A DNA stretch of 64,000 nucleotides from Bradyrhizobium sp. AUGA SZCCT0176. Its GTDB lineage: Bacteria > Pseudomonadota > Alphaproteobacteria > Rhizobiales > Xanthobacteraceae. This document shows, in pieces, positions 54,313 to 63,052 of this stretch. A model generated the notes under the pieces. That model was not told the DNA's origin. It saw only the letters and a program-made list of their open reading frames with translations, and made no database searches. How positions within the stretch are numbered: the stretch's first letter is position 1; the number at the start of each line of letters is the position of its first letter. The DNA lies in assembly GCF_018130145.1 (NCBI RefSeq), contig NZ_JAFCMB010000008.1:186001-250000 (forward strand), given 5' to 3'. Made by a program: the position numbers and the translations under genes.

Positions 54313-54999
54313 ATGTCGGCGCCGCTTCAGATCGGTCTCGTGTTGTTTCCAAAGGTGACCCAGCTCGATTTCACAGGGCCGCTGCAGGTGTTCTCCAGCG
54401 TGCCGGGCGCACAGGTGCATCTGATCTGGAAGCGCACCGAGCCTGTGCCCAGCGACTCCGTCCTGACGATCACGCCGACGGTGACCTTTGCGGATTGCCC
54501 GCAGCTCGACGTCATCTGCGTGCCCGGCGGTTTCGGCACCGACGACATGGTCAATGACGAGGAGATGCTGGCATTCCTGCGCAAGCAGGCCGAGGGCGCC
54601 AAATACATCACCTCGGTCTGCACGGGATCGTTGGTGCTGGGTGCGGCCGGCCTGCTGAAGGGATATCGCGCGGCGACGCACTGGACCGCGATGGATTTTC
54701 TCTCCGCGTTCGGTGCGACGCCGACCAGGACCCGCGTCTGCGTCGACCGCAACCGCGTCACCGGCGGCGGCGTCACCGCAGGGATCGATTTCGCGCTGAC
54801 GCTGGTGTCGCTGCTGGTCGACCGGCGGACCGCGGAAGCGATCCAGCTCCGGCTCGAATATAACCCGGCGCCGCCGTTCAACTCAGGCTCGCCCGACACC
54901 GCGCCGCCGGAAATCCTCGCGCTGATGAAGGAGCGGATGGCGACGGCGCAGCTCCGCCGCGGCGAAATGATCGGCCGCGCCGCCGCAAGGATGACGTAA
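54313..54999 (+). CDS. DJ-1/PfpI family protein, isonitrile-hydratase-like
   Basis: The 228-residue protein has IGLVLFPKVTQLDFTGPLQV, the acidic residue in VPGGFGTDDM, the nucleophile Cys in SVCTGSLVLGAAGLLKGYRAATHW, and the C-terminal RLEYNPAPPFNSGSPDTAP typical of isonitrile hydratase (InhA) relatives. That enzyme hydrates isocyanides to N-formamides; the exact role here is inferred from similarity only. ATG at 54313 follows AGGGAGG. The neighbouring GST starts 15 bp after its stop, so they likely share a transcript. Confidence 0.88.
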   Translation: MSAPLQIGLVLFPKVTQLDFTGPLQVFSSVPGAQVHLIWKRTEPVPSDSVLTITPTVTFADCPQLDVICVPGGFGTDDMVNDEEMLAFLRKQAEGAKYITSVCTGSLVLGAAGLLKGYRAATHWTAMDFLSAFGATPTRTRVCVDRNRVTGGGVTAGIDFALTLVSLLVDRRTAEAIQLRLEYNPAPPFNSGSPDTAPPEILALMKERMATAQLRRGEMIGRAAARMT

Positions 55000-55014
55000 C
55001 GGACGGCCGGAAAA

Positions 55015-55620
55015 ATGATGCTCATCGGGGTTAATCGCTCGCCATTCACCCGCCGCGTGGCCATCACGCTCAGGGCTTACGGGATACCGTACGAGCAGCT
55101 GCCAATCTCCGGCTTCAATGATCGCGCCGAGGTGCGAGCCTCCAATCCACTCGGTCGCATCCCGGCGCTGGTGCTCGATGATGGCGACGTGCTGGTCGAT
55201 AGCAGTGCTATCGTCGACCATCTCGATGAGACCTTCGGTCGCGACCGCGCATTAACGCCCGCTGCGGGATCCGACCGACGGGCCGTCCTGAAGGTTGCGG
55301 CGATCATGATGGGCGCGTGCGACAAGGGACTTCAAGCCGCTTACGAGCGCAACCACCATCCTCCCGAGAAGCAACATCAACCTTGGTTCGACGATTGCGT
55401 GGCACAGATGACGAATGCACTGGCAGCGGTCGATGTCATGATCGTACCAGACACGCCTTATTTGCTGCTCGGTCGTTTGACCCAAGCGGACGTGACGGCA
55501 TTTGTAGCCGAACGGCTCGCGCGTGGCGTGGGAATCGATACGGACAAGGCAATGCCGCGCCTGCGCGCCTTGACCAGGAAGCTCGCGGACGAGTCACCTT
55601 TTCGAACGACCGAGCCCTGA
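55015..55620 (+). CDS. Glutathione S-transferase
   Basis: The 201-residue protein has the thioredoxin-like N-terminal domain with SPFTRRVAITLRAYG (Ser near the active site), NPLGRIPALVLDDGDVLVDSSAI with the cis-Pro and glutathione-contacting Ser, and an all-helical C-terminal domain (PYLLLGRLTQADVTAFVAER, carrying the conserved Asp). It conjugates or uses glutathione on electrophiles. It directly follows the DJ-1/PfpI gene and may detoxify a related compound. Confidence 0.9.
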   Translation: MMLIGVNRSPFTRRVAITLRAYGIPYEQLPISGFNDRAEVRASNPLGRIPALVLDDGDVLVDSSAIVDHLDETFGRDRALTPAAGSDRRAVLKVAAIMMGACDKGLQAAYERNHHPPEKQHQPWFDDCVAQMTNALAAVDVMIVPDTPYLLLGRLTQADVTAFVAERLARGVGIDTDKAMPRLRALTRKLADESPFRTTEP

Positions 55621-56035
55621 CGCCGCGGCCTCATCGCCTGCCAGCAGCCTCATTGAGCGGAAAGCTAGCTTCATCAGTCATGCAAAAAGAAAAAGGCCGC
55701 CTGGTTGCCCAGACGGCCTTTCCTTTCCTACGGCGGCGCCACATTGACGGGCGATTTCAGAACCTCTGCACCGGGGGCCTATCTCCCAGCCGTATCCTGA
55801 TCGGGTGCCGCTGCTCATCGGGACAGTCGCGAACTGGAGCCCGAACCGTACGCGATGGTTTCCCATCTCCGTAAGATGGGTTCATTGAACGGCGAACGGG
55901 GAAAGTGCGCAAGCACGCAGCAGCCGGTGTCCCCGCTGTTCCCGTTATTCACAGGCGAACGACGCATCCACGCTCACGACGCGTGCCATGCCGCATGGTC
56001 GTCCGCGCTCAACATAACGGTGGATCAGCTGTCTA
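55621..56035 (-). other. Gene-poor 415-bp stretch with a minus-strand terminator; candidate sRNA or long 3' UTR
   Basis: No convincing protein gene lies between the GST and NDUFA12 genes. A strong terminator on the minus strand at 55682-55720 is 316 bp beyond the NDUFA12 stop. A 62-codon minus-strand frame (55678-55866) runs through the terminator stem and is unlikely to be translated. The region could be a long 3' UTR of the NDUFA12 mRNA or a separate sRNA of about 200-300 nt. Confidence 0.4.
55682..55720 (-). terminator. Rho-independent terminator, minus strand
   Basis: As minus-strand RNA, AAGGCCGUCUGG, loop GCAA and CCAGGCGGCCUU form a 12-bp stem with one G-U pair, followed by UUUUCUUUUUGC. 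On the plus strand the same pair is a C-A mismatch and the tail is weaker, so the signal serves minus-strand transcription. Confidence 0.85.
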
Positions 56036-56446
56036 TCAGCTTCCCGGCGTCCAGGGCTGGTAGTCGCCGGTCGCCTTCGGACGGCGGCCGCTCGCCAGCG
56101 TCGAGCCGGATGGACGGTAGGCAGCCGATGTGCCGGTCAGGTTCGGCTGGTGCGGCTTTTCCCACTCGCGCGGGGTGTACGTCTCTTCGGTCGGGGCGAC
56201 ATCGACGGTGTGATGCAGCCAGCCGTGCCATGACGGCGGCACCCTCGTCGCTTCGGCATAGCCGTTGTAGACCACCCAGCGCCGCTGGAAGCCGAGCGTC
56301 GGATCGATCTTGCCGCCCTTGGTGCGATAATAGGTGTTGCCCTGCTCGTCCTGGCCGACCAGTTCGCCGAAGCGCCACGTCCACAACTGGGTGCCGAAGG
56401 TCTGGCCGTTCCACCAGGTGAATATTTTGAGCAGAAACAGCTTCAT
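56036..56446 (-). CDS. NADH:ubiquinone oxidoreductase subunit NDUFA12 family
   Basis: The 136-residue protein is the bacterial homologue of the complex I accessory subunit NDUFA12 (B17.2): MKLFLLKIFTWWNGQTFGTQ, ELVGQDEQGNTYYRTKGG, RRWVVYNGYAEATRVPPSWHGWLHH and the C-terminal STLASGRRPKATGDYQPWTP. It is a peripheral subunit that helps assemble or stabilise complex I in alphaproteobacteria and mitochondria. The start at 56446 matches the family N-terminus; the frame is open to 56521. Family members usually lie beside a DUF2155 gene, here displaced. Confidence 0.94.
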   Translation of the reverse strand: MKLFLLKIFTWWNGQTFGTQLWTWRFGELVGQDEQGNTYYRTKGGKIDPTLGFQRRWVVYNGYAEATRVPPSWHGWLHHTVDVAPTEETYTPREWEKPHQPNLTGTSAAYRPSGSTLASGRRPKATGDYQPWTPGS

Positions 56447-56734
56447 GAGGGCTCGGCCGGTTCGAGAAGGCTGAGCCGGTGATGCCATCGGCGCGCCCGA
56501 TTGTCCAGACGCGATCGCCAATTACGGCAGACCCCGCCGGACCTTGGCCAGATCGTGGCGTGTCCGTCTTTGCGCCCGTTTTTGGCGTCCAATTGTCGCG
56601 GAATCAGAACGATCCGTTCATTTGGCATACAGTTCCTGCCTGACAGGTTCAGCGCTGCGCACGATCCGTGCGCTGGCTCGGGAACGCCTTTCTCCTGAAA
56701 TGGTTAGGTCCGTATCCCGGAGATGGAGCCGACA

Positions 56735-57394
56735 ATGATCAGTTTGAAAGTTTTATGTTCTGCCGCAGCGATCGCGGCACTCGTTGCACCGACCGTGCTG
56801 CCCAACCCAAGCTTCGCGCAAGCCCCGCCTAGCGCCGGGGGTGGCGGCGGAGGCGGTGGTGGCGGCCGCGGCGGTGGCGGCGGAGCCGCAATCGGTGGTG
56901 GTGGTGGCGGCGGAGCGGCTATCGGTGGCGGCGGCGGTGGTTTCCGCGGTGGCGGCGGCGGAGCGGTGATTGGTGGCGGTGGCGGCGGCTTCCGCGGCGG
57001 TGGCGGTGCGCCCCCACCGATGGCAGGCGGCATTCGTGGCGGCGGTGGCGGCGGCGTCATCGGCGGCGGTGTGGCCCCCGGCCCGAGGTTTAGCGGCGGT
57101 GGCGGCGTCTATCAAGGCGGCGGCTATCGCCATCATCATCGCCATCGCCACGGCGGTTTCTACCCCGGTTTCGCAGCCGGCGCCGTTATCGGCAGCGGGC
57201 TTGGCTACTACGGCAGCAGCTACGGCTACTACAACGATCCCTACTACTACGGCGACGAATATGCCGATGACGGCGTGGTGGCGGTGGTCCCCGGCGGCGA
57301 CACGGTTGCTTCCTGCAGGGCGAAATATCGCTCCTACGATGTCCGGTCGCAAACCTATCTCGGCTATGACGGGCAGCGGCATCCCTGCCCGTAA
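56735..57394 (+). CDS. Gly-rich exported protein with BA14K-like C-terminus
   Basis: The 219-residue protein has a signal peptide (about 1-30, VAPTVLPNPSFAQ), about 90 residues of Gly-dominated repeats (GGGGGAAIGGGGGG, GGGGFRGGGGG), a His/Arg cluster (YRHHHRHRHGG), a Gly/Ala hydrophobic segment (FAAGAVIGSGLGYYG), a Tyr/Asp-rich stretch, and a C-terminal BA14K-type motif (SCRAKYRSYDVRSQTYLGYD with two Cys). BA14K of Brucella is an immunoreactive lectin-like protein. GGAG supports ATG at 56735 over 56723. A terminator follows. Confidence 0.85.
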   Translation: MISLKVLCSAAAIAALVAPTVLPNPSFAQAPPSAGGGGGGGGGGRGGGGGAAIGGGGGGGAAIGGGGGGFRGGGGGAVIGGGGGGFRGGGGAPPPMAGGIRGGGGGGVIGGGVAPGPRFSGGGGVYQGGGYRHHHRHRHGGFYPGFAAGAVIGSGLGYYGSSYGYYNDPYYYGDEYADDGVVAVVPGGDTVASCRAKYRSYDVRSQTYLGYDGQRHPCP

Positions 57395-57420
57395 CGCGAG
57401 CCCAGTTAACCTGAATTGGG

Positions 57421-57451
57421 AGAGCGGCGCATTCCGATGCGCCGCTCTTTT
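57421..57451. terminator. Bidirectional terminator between convergent genes
   Basis: GAGCGGCGCAT (57422-57432), loop TCCG, ATGCGCCGCTC (57437-57447), then TTTT. The stem is a perfect 11 bp. It closes the BA14K-like gene and touches the end of the EamA gene. Confidence 0.9.
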
Positions 57452-58314
57452 CATGCGCGTAGCGCCACCGCGACGCCGCCGAGCGTGATCACCAGGGCTG
57501 CGACCTCGCGCAGGCCCAACGGCTCATTCAGCATGGCCGCCGCCGCCACCACGCCGACCACCGGTACCAGCAGGGTGCCGATCGACGCGGTCGCCGCCGG
57601 CAGCCGCTCCAGCGCTGCGAACCAGCAGACGTAGCACAGGCAAAACTGGATCAGCGTGATGTAGACCATCGAGGCCCAGCCGATCCCGGAGAGCGCCGCC
57701 AGTTGCGGCTGTTCGACGGCGAGCCCGATGATCGCGATCGGCAGGCAGCCGAGGCCGATCTGCCAGGCGGCCAGTGGCAGCGGCGGCATCGCAAGCGGAA
57801 AATGCTTGGTCAGAACGGTGCCGAGCCCGACGCAAACGGCGCCCGCCAGGGCACACAGGATTCCCGGCAGCTTCTCGACGCTGGCGTCGAAGCCATTGCC
57901 GCCGATCAGCACCGCAATGCCGGCCAGCGCGACCGTCAAGGAAAGGGCACGCAGCAGCGACAGCCGTTCGCCGAGGATCGGCCACGCCAGAAACGCCACC
58001 CAGACCGGGATCGAGATGCCGAGCACCGCAGCCTCGCTGGCACTCAGCCACAGCAATGCGAGCCCCATGAACGCAACCCAGCCGCCGAGCGACAACGCGG
58101 AAACCAGCAACAGCCGCAGCCACATTCCCCTGGGAACGCGGAGCGTCTCCTGCCGCGCCAGCGCGATCAACGCGAGGGCTGCAGCGCCGACGATGCCGCA
58201 CAGGCCGCGCGACGACAGCGGCGGCCATTCGGTCAGCAGATGTTTCATGATCGGGAAGTTGAGGCCCCAGCCCACCGAGGCGATCGACAGGACGATGAGG
58301 CCGAGCGGTGACAT
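57451..58314 (-). CDS. DMT/EamA-family transporter
   Basis: The 287-residue protein has ten hydrophobic segments in two EamA repeats (VGWGLNFPIMKHLLTEWPPL in the first, GLGTVLTKHFPLAMPPLPLA in the second). It exports or imports a small metabolite; the substrate is not readable. ATG at 58314 is chosen over GTG at 58347 because of better context (GGGTGG upstream) and a normal N-terminus. It is not closely similar to the other EamA protein at 18569-19498. Confidence 0.87.
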   Translation of the reverse strand: MSPLGLIVLSIASVGWGLNFPIMKHLLTEWPPLSSRGLCGIVGAAALALIALARQETLRVPRGMWLRLLLVSALSLGGWVAFMGLALLWLSASEAAVLGISIPVWVAFLAWPILGERLSLLRALSLTVALAGIAVLIGGNGFDASVEKLPGILCALAGAVCVGLGTVLTKHFPLAMPPLPLAAWQIGLGCLPIAIIGLAVEQPQLAALSGIGWASMVYITLIQFCLCYVCWFAALERLPAATASIGTLLVPVVGVVAAAAMLNEPLGLREVAALVITLGGVAVALRA

Positions 58315-58526
58315 TCGCGGACCACCCGCTGGGCGATGTATGGACACGGCGGGTTAGATCCGGAACCGGGGACGCATTTGTTCTAGTTCTGACACAGACT
58401 ACCGAATTCGCCTCTAGGCAAATCTTATATGCACTCTATCATACAGACGACTAGTCAACGTTCCGACTTAATCCTCGTCAGGGGTTTTGCGAGTCGCCGA
58501 CTGCAGCCTGAGCAAAAGGAATCCTC

Positions 58527-58934
58527 GTGCCGCGCGTTCTCGTGGTCGATGACGACCCGATGGTTTGCGTTGCCATCGAAGTTTGTCTGCACAGCCAGGG
58601 TTTCGAGGTCACCATTGCCGATGGTGGTGAGGCCGGGATGCAGGCGCTCGAAGCGTCCGATTTCGACGTGATGCTGATCGACGTCTTCATGCCGCACATG
58701 CACGGGTTTGAATCAATTCGGACGTTCCACGAGCGCCGGCCCGAGGTTCCGATCATTGCGATGTCGGGCTACGCCTTCGCCAATACCGACCGGGCGCCCG
58801 ATTTGCTGCGGTTGACCATCGAACTCGGCGCGGCATGCTGCCTGCGCAAGCCGTTCACGCCCAACGCGCTGTTGACCAGCGTCCGCGAATGCCTCACGAA
58901 ACCGGTACAGTCTGCGCGCCTCTCGAAAAGATGA
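58527..58934 (+). CDS. Stand-alone response regulator
   Basis: The 135-residue receiver has the acidic pocket D8-D9-D10, phospho-acceptor D52 in VMLIDVFMPHMHG, S in IAMSGYAF and K in CLRKPFTPNALL. It has no output domain. The start is GTG at 58527 with AAAAGGA upstream. Its stop overlaps the start of the hybrid kinase (ATGA at 58931-58934), so it should be the kinase's partner. The 212-bp gap upstream to the divergent EamA gene must hold the promoter. Confidence 0.92.
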   Translation: MPRVLVVDDDPMVCVAIEVCLHSQGFEVTIADGGEAGMQALEASDFDVMLIDVFMPHMHGFESIRTFHERRPEVPIIAMSGYAFANTDRAPDLLRLTIELGAACCLRKPFTPNALLTSVRECLTKPVQSARLSKR

Positions 58935-61183
58935 AAATAAAAGCGTCAATGCTCTCGCAGCGTATCATCCTTGGAATCGGCCTCGCGATCCTCATCCTTA
59001 TCGGTGCTGCCTCCATTGGTCTCGACCTGAAGTCGCGGGCCGATACGGCTGCCGTCGACCATGCCCTGGAAGTGCTGAAGAGGATCTCGGACATCCGGCC
59101 GCTGTTGCGCCGCGCCGAAAGTGCTGCACGCGGCTTTGCGCTCACCGGCAACCCGGACTTCGTGAAGGAATATAACGAGTCCAGTGACGCAATCCTGCCG
59201 GCCTTCGATGACCTGATCAAGACCATCGAGGGCAATCCCGGCCAAACCCAGCTGCTCGAGGAAGCCAAGGCCCAGGTGGCTCGCCAGATTGTGACGGGTG
59301 GCGAGTTGATCAGGCTCAAGAATGCGGGCGACCAGACGAGAATCGCCGCATTGCTGGCCAATGACGAGGACCGCAAGGCGACGGAGACGATCGGCGAAAA
59401 TCTGGCAAAGACCGTCGCCGAAGAGCGAAGGCGTCTCACGCTCCGGCGTACCCAGTCCGAAGCCAACGGCGGCTTCCTGCTGGCGGTTGACCTGGCTTGC
59501 GTGCTGCTGATCCTGATCCTTGCGACCGTCCTCACGCGCTCGACCGGCAGGTCACGTCGTGAGTTGCAAGACTCCCTCACTGCAACCAAGGCCACCAACG
59601 AGGCGCTGGAGGCCGCGGTCGCGGAACGCACCGGGCACCTGGTCACGGCCCACGAGGAACTCCGGCATTCGACCGAAGTGATGCAGAGCACCTTTCACAG
59701 CATGGCCGAGGCGGTGCTTGTCATCGACACCAAGGGCCGCGTGCTGCTCTCCAACCCGGCTGCGGAAAAGATGCTGCGCTACCGTCCGGGCATGACCGTG
59801 GAACTGCTGCGGCAGCTGAGCACCGTCTTTCGTGCCGACGGCGTCACGCCGCTGCCCACCCGGGAGATGCCGGCGGCGCGTGCGTTGCGCGGCGAGGAGT
59901 TCGACGCCACCGAAATCGTGGTGCGGCCCAAGAGCGGCAACGCGCCGGTTCACCTCGTCATCAGCGGCCGGCCGCTGCGCGACGCATCGCGCGCCATCAG
60001 CGGCGCGGCTTTGCTCTATCATGACATCACCGCGACGCGCGAAATCGAGCGCAAGCTGCAGCAATCGCAAAAACTCGACGCCATCGGCAAACTGACCGGC
60101 GGCGTCGCCCACGATTTCAACAACATGCTGACCGTCATCACCGGCACCACCGAAAGGCTGGTCGGCGCACTCGAGGACCAGCCGGCGCTGCGGAAAACCG
60201 CCGAGCTGATCGACGTGGCAGCGGAACGCTGCATCGAGCTGATCCAGCATCTTTTGGCGTTCGCGCGCCGGCAACCGCTTCAGCCGCGCAATATCGACGT
60301 CAACGGCACCGTCCTCGACATCGCCAAGCTGCTGCGCCCTACCCTCGGCGAACACATCGAGATCGACTCGATCCTCGAGCCGGAGGTTGCGGCCGCGCAT
60401 ATCGATCCCTCGCAGCTGGCGAACTCGCTGCTCAACATGGCGATCAATGCCCGCGATGCGATGCCCGAAGGCGGCAAGCTGTTGCTGGAGACCCGCAACG
60501 TCGTGCTCGACGAGGCCTATGCGCAGGCCAATCCCGACGTGCTGCCCGGCCCGTACGTAATGCTGGCGGTCAGCGACAGCGGCACCGGCATGTCCAAGGA
60601 GATCCAGGACAAGGTGTTCGAGCCGTTCTTCACCACCAAGGAAGTCGGCAAGGGTACCGGCCTCGGCATGAGCATGGTCTACGGCTTCGTCAAGCAGTCC
60701 GGCGGCCACATCCGGATCTACAGCGAGGAAGGCCACGGCACCACGATCAAGCTTTATCTGCCGCCCGCCCGCAGCCAGGCGCCGGCGGCCGTGGTTGCGG
60801 CCGCGCCACTGGTCGGCGGCGCCGAAACCATCCTGGTGGTGGAGGACGATGATCTGGTGCGCAACTTCGTCACCACGCAGTTGCAGACCCTCGGCTACCA
60901 GACCCTCGATACATCGGACGGCCCTTCGGCGCTGCAGGCCGTGAAAAACGGATTGCCGTTCGACCTTTTGTTCACCGACGTGATCCTGCCCAACGGCATG
61001 TCCGGCAGGCAGCTCGCCGACGAAGTCGTCAAACACCGGCCCGGTATAAGAGTGCTGTATACCTCTGGATATACCGACAACGCGATCGTGCACCAGGGGC
61101 GGCTCGACCCCGGCGTCTTGCTGCTGAGCAAACCCTATCGCAAGTCGCAGCTGGCAAAAATGATCCGCCAGGCGCTGGACTAG
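58931..61183 (+). CDS. CHASE3-PAS hybrid histidine kinase with C-terminal receiver
   Basis: The 750-residue protein has a membrane helix (about 10-30), a CHASE3 sensor (35-178, RRAESAARGFALTGNP), a second helix (183-201), a coiled coil, a PAS domain (about 250-368), and a HisKA domain with H394 in LTGGVAHDFNNMLTVITG. The HATPase domain (about 495-620) has NMAINARDAMPEGG, DSGTGMSKEIQDKVFEPFFT and GTGLGMSMVYGFVKQSGG, and a receiver (about 635-750) has D683 in FTDVILPNGMSG. It senses an unknown signal and can phosphorylate its own receiver and the free receiver encoded upstream. Its sensor is a paralogue of that at 41484-43016. Confidence 0.94.
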   Translation: MKIKASMLSQRIILGIGLAILILIGAASIGLDLKSRADTAAVDHALEVLKRISDIRPLLRRAESAARGFALTGNPDFVKEYNESSDAILPAFDDLIKTIEGNPGQTQLLEEAKAQVARQIVTGGELIRLKNAGDQTRIAALLANDEDRKATETIGENLAKTVAEERRRLTLRRTQSEANGGFLLAVDLACVLLILILATVLTRSTGRSRRELQDSLTATKATNEALEAAVAERTGHLVTAHEELRHSTEVMQSTFHSMAEAVLVIDTKGRVLLSNPAAEKMLRYRPGMTVELLRQLSTVFRADGVTPLPTREMPAARALRGEEFDATEIVVRPKSGNAPVHLVISGRPLRDASRAISGAALLYHDITATREIERKLQQSQKLDAIGKLTGGVAHDFNNMLTVITGTTERLVGALEDQPALRKTAELIDVAAERCIELIQHLLAFARRQPLQPRNIDVNGTVLDIAKLLRPTLGEHIEIDSILEPEVAAAHIDPSQLANSLLNMAINARDAMPEGGKLLLETRNVVLDEAYAQANPDVLPGPYVMLAVSDSGTGMSKEIQDKVFEPFFTTKEVGKGTGLGMSMVYGFVKQSGGHIRIYSEEGHGTTIKLYLPPARSQAPAAVVAAAPLVGGAETILVVEDDDLVRNFVTTQLQTLGYQTLDTSDGPSALQAVKNGLPFDLLFTDVILPNGMSGRQLADEVVKHRPGIRVLYTSGYTDNAIVHQGRLDPGVLLLSKPYRKSQLAKMIRQALD

Positions 61184-61312
61184 AGGCCTTATCGGTTCAG
61201 AGTGAAGCAGAACCGCGCGGACTCATTAGCGCGTAGCCCGGAACGAATCCTACCACCTGGCGCTTGAATCCTGGTTCTGTTGTACGTGGCAACCATGAAC
61301 TGAGAGGCGAAA

Positions 61313-61543
61313 ATGTTCCTGATGGGACTTGGCGCGCTGCTCGTTCTCGGCGGAATGCTGTACATGGCACGCACCGCTATTTGGCGGGGATCGCTCAGCG
61401 GCCCGGACTCCTCCCGGCCGGTTCGCGGCACTCTGGAGCCGCCACGGCGCAGCCTCCGATTCCTGGGGCTGGGAACGAACTGTCCGGGCATTCTCCTTAT
61501 GGTGATCGGTGCAATTCTGTTGGTGTCGGGGTCCGGTTTCTAG
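61313..61543 (+). CDS. Small two-helix membrane protein, 76 aa
   Basis: The ATG at 61313 follows GAGAGG. Two hydrophobic segments (about 2-22, LMGLGALLVLGGMLYMA; 57-74, ILLMVIGAILLVSG) flank a polar Arg/Pro-rich loop. I recognise no family. The terminator 98 bp downstream supports a real transcript. Confidence 0.6.
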   Translation: MFLMGLGALLVLGGMLYMARTAIWRGSLSGPDSSRPVRGTLEPPRRSLRFLGLGTNCPGILLMVIGAILLVSGSGF

Positions 61544-61640
61544 CCTCGCCACGGGTGCACTTGCAAACAATGAACAGCGCCGCGCCGCGGCATCAAAGTC
61601 GAACCAGTGAAGTGCGGATTGCAGTCCTTCAAATGACCCA

Positions 61641-61669
61641 AAGGCCCCGGAGCGATCCGGGGCCTTTTT
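61641..61669. terminator. Rho-independent terminator between convergent genes
   Basis: AAGGCCCCGG (61641-61650), a six-base loop, CCGGGGCCTT (61657-61666) and further T. It can serve the small plus-strand gene and, less well, ctaB. Confidence 0.9.
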
Positions 61670-61685
61670 GTTCGATCAGCGTTGG

Positions 61686-62600
61686 CTAGTGGGACTGAGC
61701 GGAGGGTACAGCATTCATCAACAACACACCAAAAAGAAGGACCAGATAGAGCATCGAAAACACGAACAGGCGACGAGCGGGCCGCCTTTCCTTGCCGTCG
61801 TCGCTCCGACGTAGTTGCCATGAGAGAAAAATCATGATCGCGCCAAGCATCGCTGCAGCCGCGCCATAGATGGCGCCCGCAAACCCCAGCGCCCAGGGTG
61901 TCAGCGAGATCGGAGCCAGAACAACGCTATAAAGAAGAATCTGGCGCTTTGTTTCGGCCTTGCCGGCTACGACCGGCAACATCGGCACCCCGGCTCTGGC
62001 ATATTCTCCGGCAAGATTGAGCGACAATGCCCAGAAGTGGGGTGGCGTCCACAGGAAGATGATCAGGAACAGGATGAGCGGTTCGAGCCCGACACTTCCC
62101 GTGGCCGCAACCCAGCCGATCACCGGAGGGAGTGCACCAGCCGCACCGCCAATGACGATATTCTGCGGTGTTCGGCGTTTGAGCCACATCGTGTAGACGA
62201 CGACATAGAAGAAAATTGTGAAAGCCAGCAGCGCAGCCGCGGCCATGTTCAGCAAAGTGCCGAGGGCCAGGATGGCGCACATTCCAAGCGTCAATCCGAA
62301 AACCAATGCTTCCGGGCGCGATACACGGCCGCTGGGAATCGGACGCATGGCGGTACGCGCCATCACCGCATCGATGTCGGCGTCGTACCACATATTGAGC
62401 GCACCTGCGGCGCCAGCCCCGGCGGCTATGCAAAGAAGAGCAACGGCACCGGCGAAGGGATCGATGTCGCCTGGCGCGACCATAAGACCAACCAGTGCGG
62501 TAAAGACGACCAGCGACATAACGCGCGGTTTCGTCAGCGCGACATAGTCCCCGATGCTGGCGTAGCTCCCGCGAAGGAGAATCGAACGATTGATCTGCAT
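61686..62600 (-). CDS. ctaB: Protoheme IX farnesyltransferase (heme O synthase)
   Basis: The 304-residue UbiA-superfamily enzyme adds a farnesyl group to heme B to make heme O for heme-copper oxidases. It has about nine helices, the motif ALNMWYDADIDAVMARTAMRP (NxxxDxxxD-type, binding the diphosphate through Mg) and a YTMWLKRRTPQNIVIGGAAG segment. The C-terminal loops are shorter in charge than usual but complete. ATG at 62600 is used with AGGAGG upstream; 62630 is the alternative. It lies at the end of the oxidase cluster. Confidence 0.95.
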   Translation of the reverse strand: MQINRSILLRGSYASIGDYVALTKPRVMSLVVFTALVGLMVAPGDIDPFAGAVALLCIAAGAGAAGALNMWYDADIDAVMARTAMRPIPSGRVSRPEALVFGLTLGMCAILALGTLLNMAAAALLAFTIFFYVVVYTMWLKRRTPQNIVIGGAAGALPPVIGWVAATGSVGLEPLILFLIIFLWTPPHFWALSLNLAGEYARAGVPMLPVVAGKAETKRQILLYSVVLAPISLTPWALGFAGAIYGAAAAMLGAIMIFLSWQLRRSDDGKERRPARRLFVFSMLYLVLLFGVLLMNAVPSAQSH

Positions 62601-62725
62601 GAGATTAATGCCTCCTCTTGCCGGCGACATGGCGACGTCTGCGTCGTAAAAACCGATGCGATCGTCCTGAAAGATCCCTTTGCAAAACCAGCTCTGAAAA
62701 ATTCACGAGCATACCGTTGTGCCGT

Positions 62726-63019
62726 CTAGCCCAGCGATTTGATGATTTCCCGATAGGCCGTTTCGGGAAACGCTTTCAGCGTGCGCGTCCGGATGTTTCC
62801 CTGCAGGCCCAGCTGCAGGCTGAAACGCGCCGCCACGGCGTCATCAGGAGCTTCGTAGATCGCGACGATGTCAAAGTCGCCCATGGTAAGGAAAAAGAAT
62901 TTGAACTCGCCGCTCATATCCTTGAGCGCTTTCTTTGCTGCGTCCAGACGGCTGGGCGAGTCCTTCACCTTCAGAATGCCTTGCTCGGTCCAGTTTGCAA
63001 GCATGACATATGTGGTCAT
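62726..63019 (-). CDS. GYD-domain protein
   Basis: The 97-residue protein is a small ferredoxin-like alpha/beta domain of the GYD family (YVMLANWTEQGILKVKDSPS, FKFFFLTMGDFDIVAIYEAP, AYREIIKSLG). The MGDFD segment corresponds to the G-Y/F-D signature. Function is unknown; the fold suggests a dimeric regulator or a small-molecule binder. The start at 63019 has GGAGG at good spacing. It is embedded in a terminal oxidase cluster between ctaB and subunit IV, 33 bp from the latter. Confidence 0.88.
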   Translation of the reverse strand: MTTYVMLANWTEQGILKVKDSPSRLDAAKKALKDMSGEFKFFFLTMGDFDIVAIYEAPDDAVAARFSLQLGLQGNIRTRTLKAFPETAYREIIKSLG

Positions 63020-63052
63020 GGCCATCCTCCATTTGGCACGAGGCAACGGCGC

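Noticed and set aside
55678..55866. 62-codon minus-strand frame in the gap after the GST
   Set aside because: It ends by passing through a terminator stem and has no ribosome binding site or recognisable similarity.
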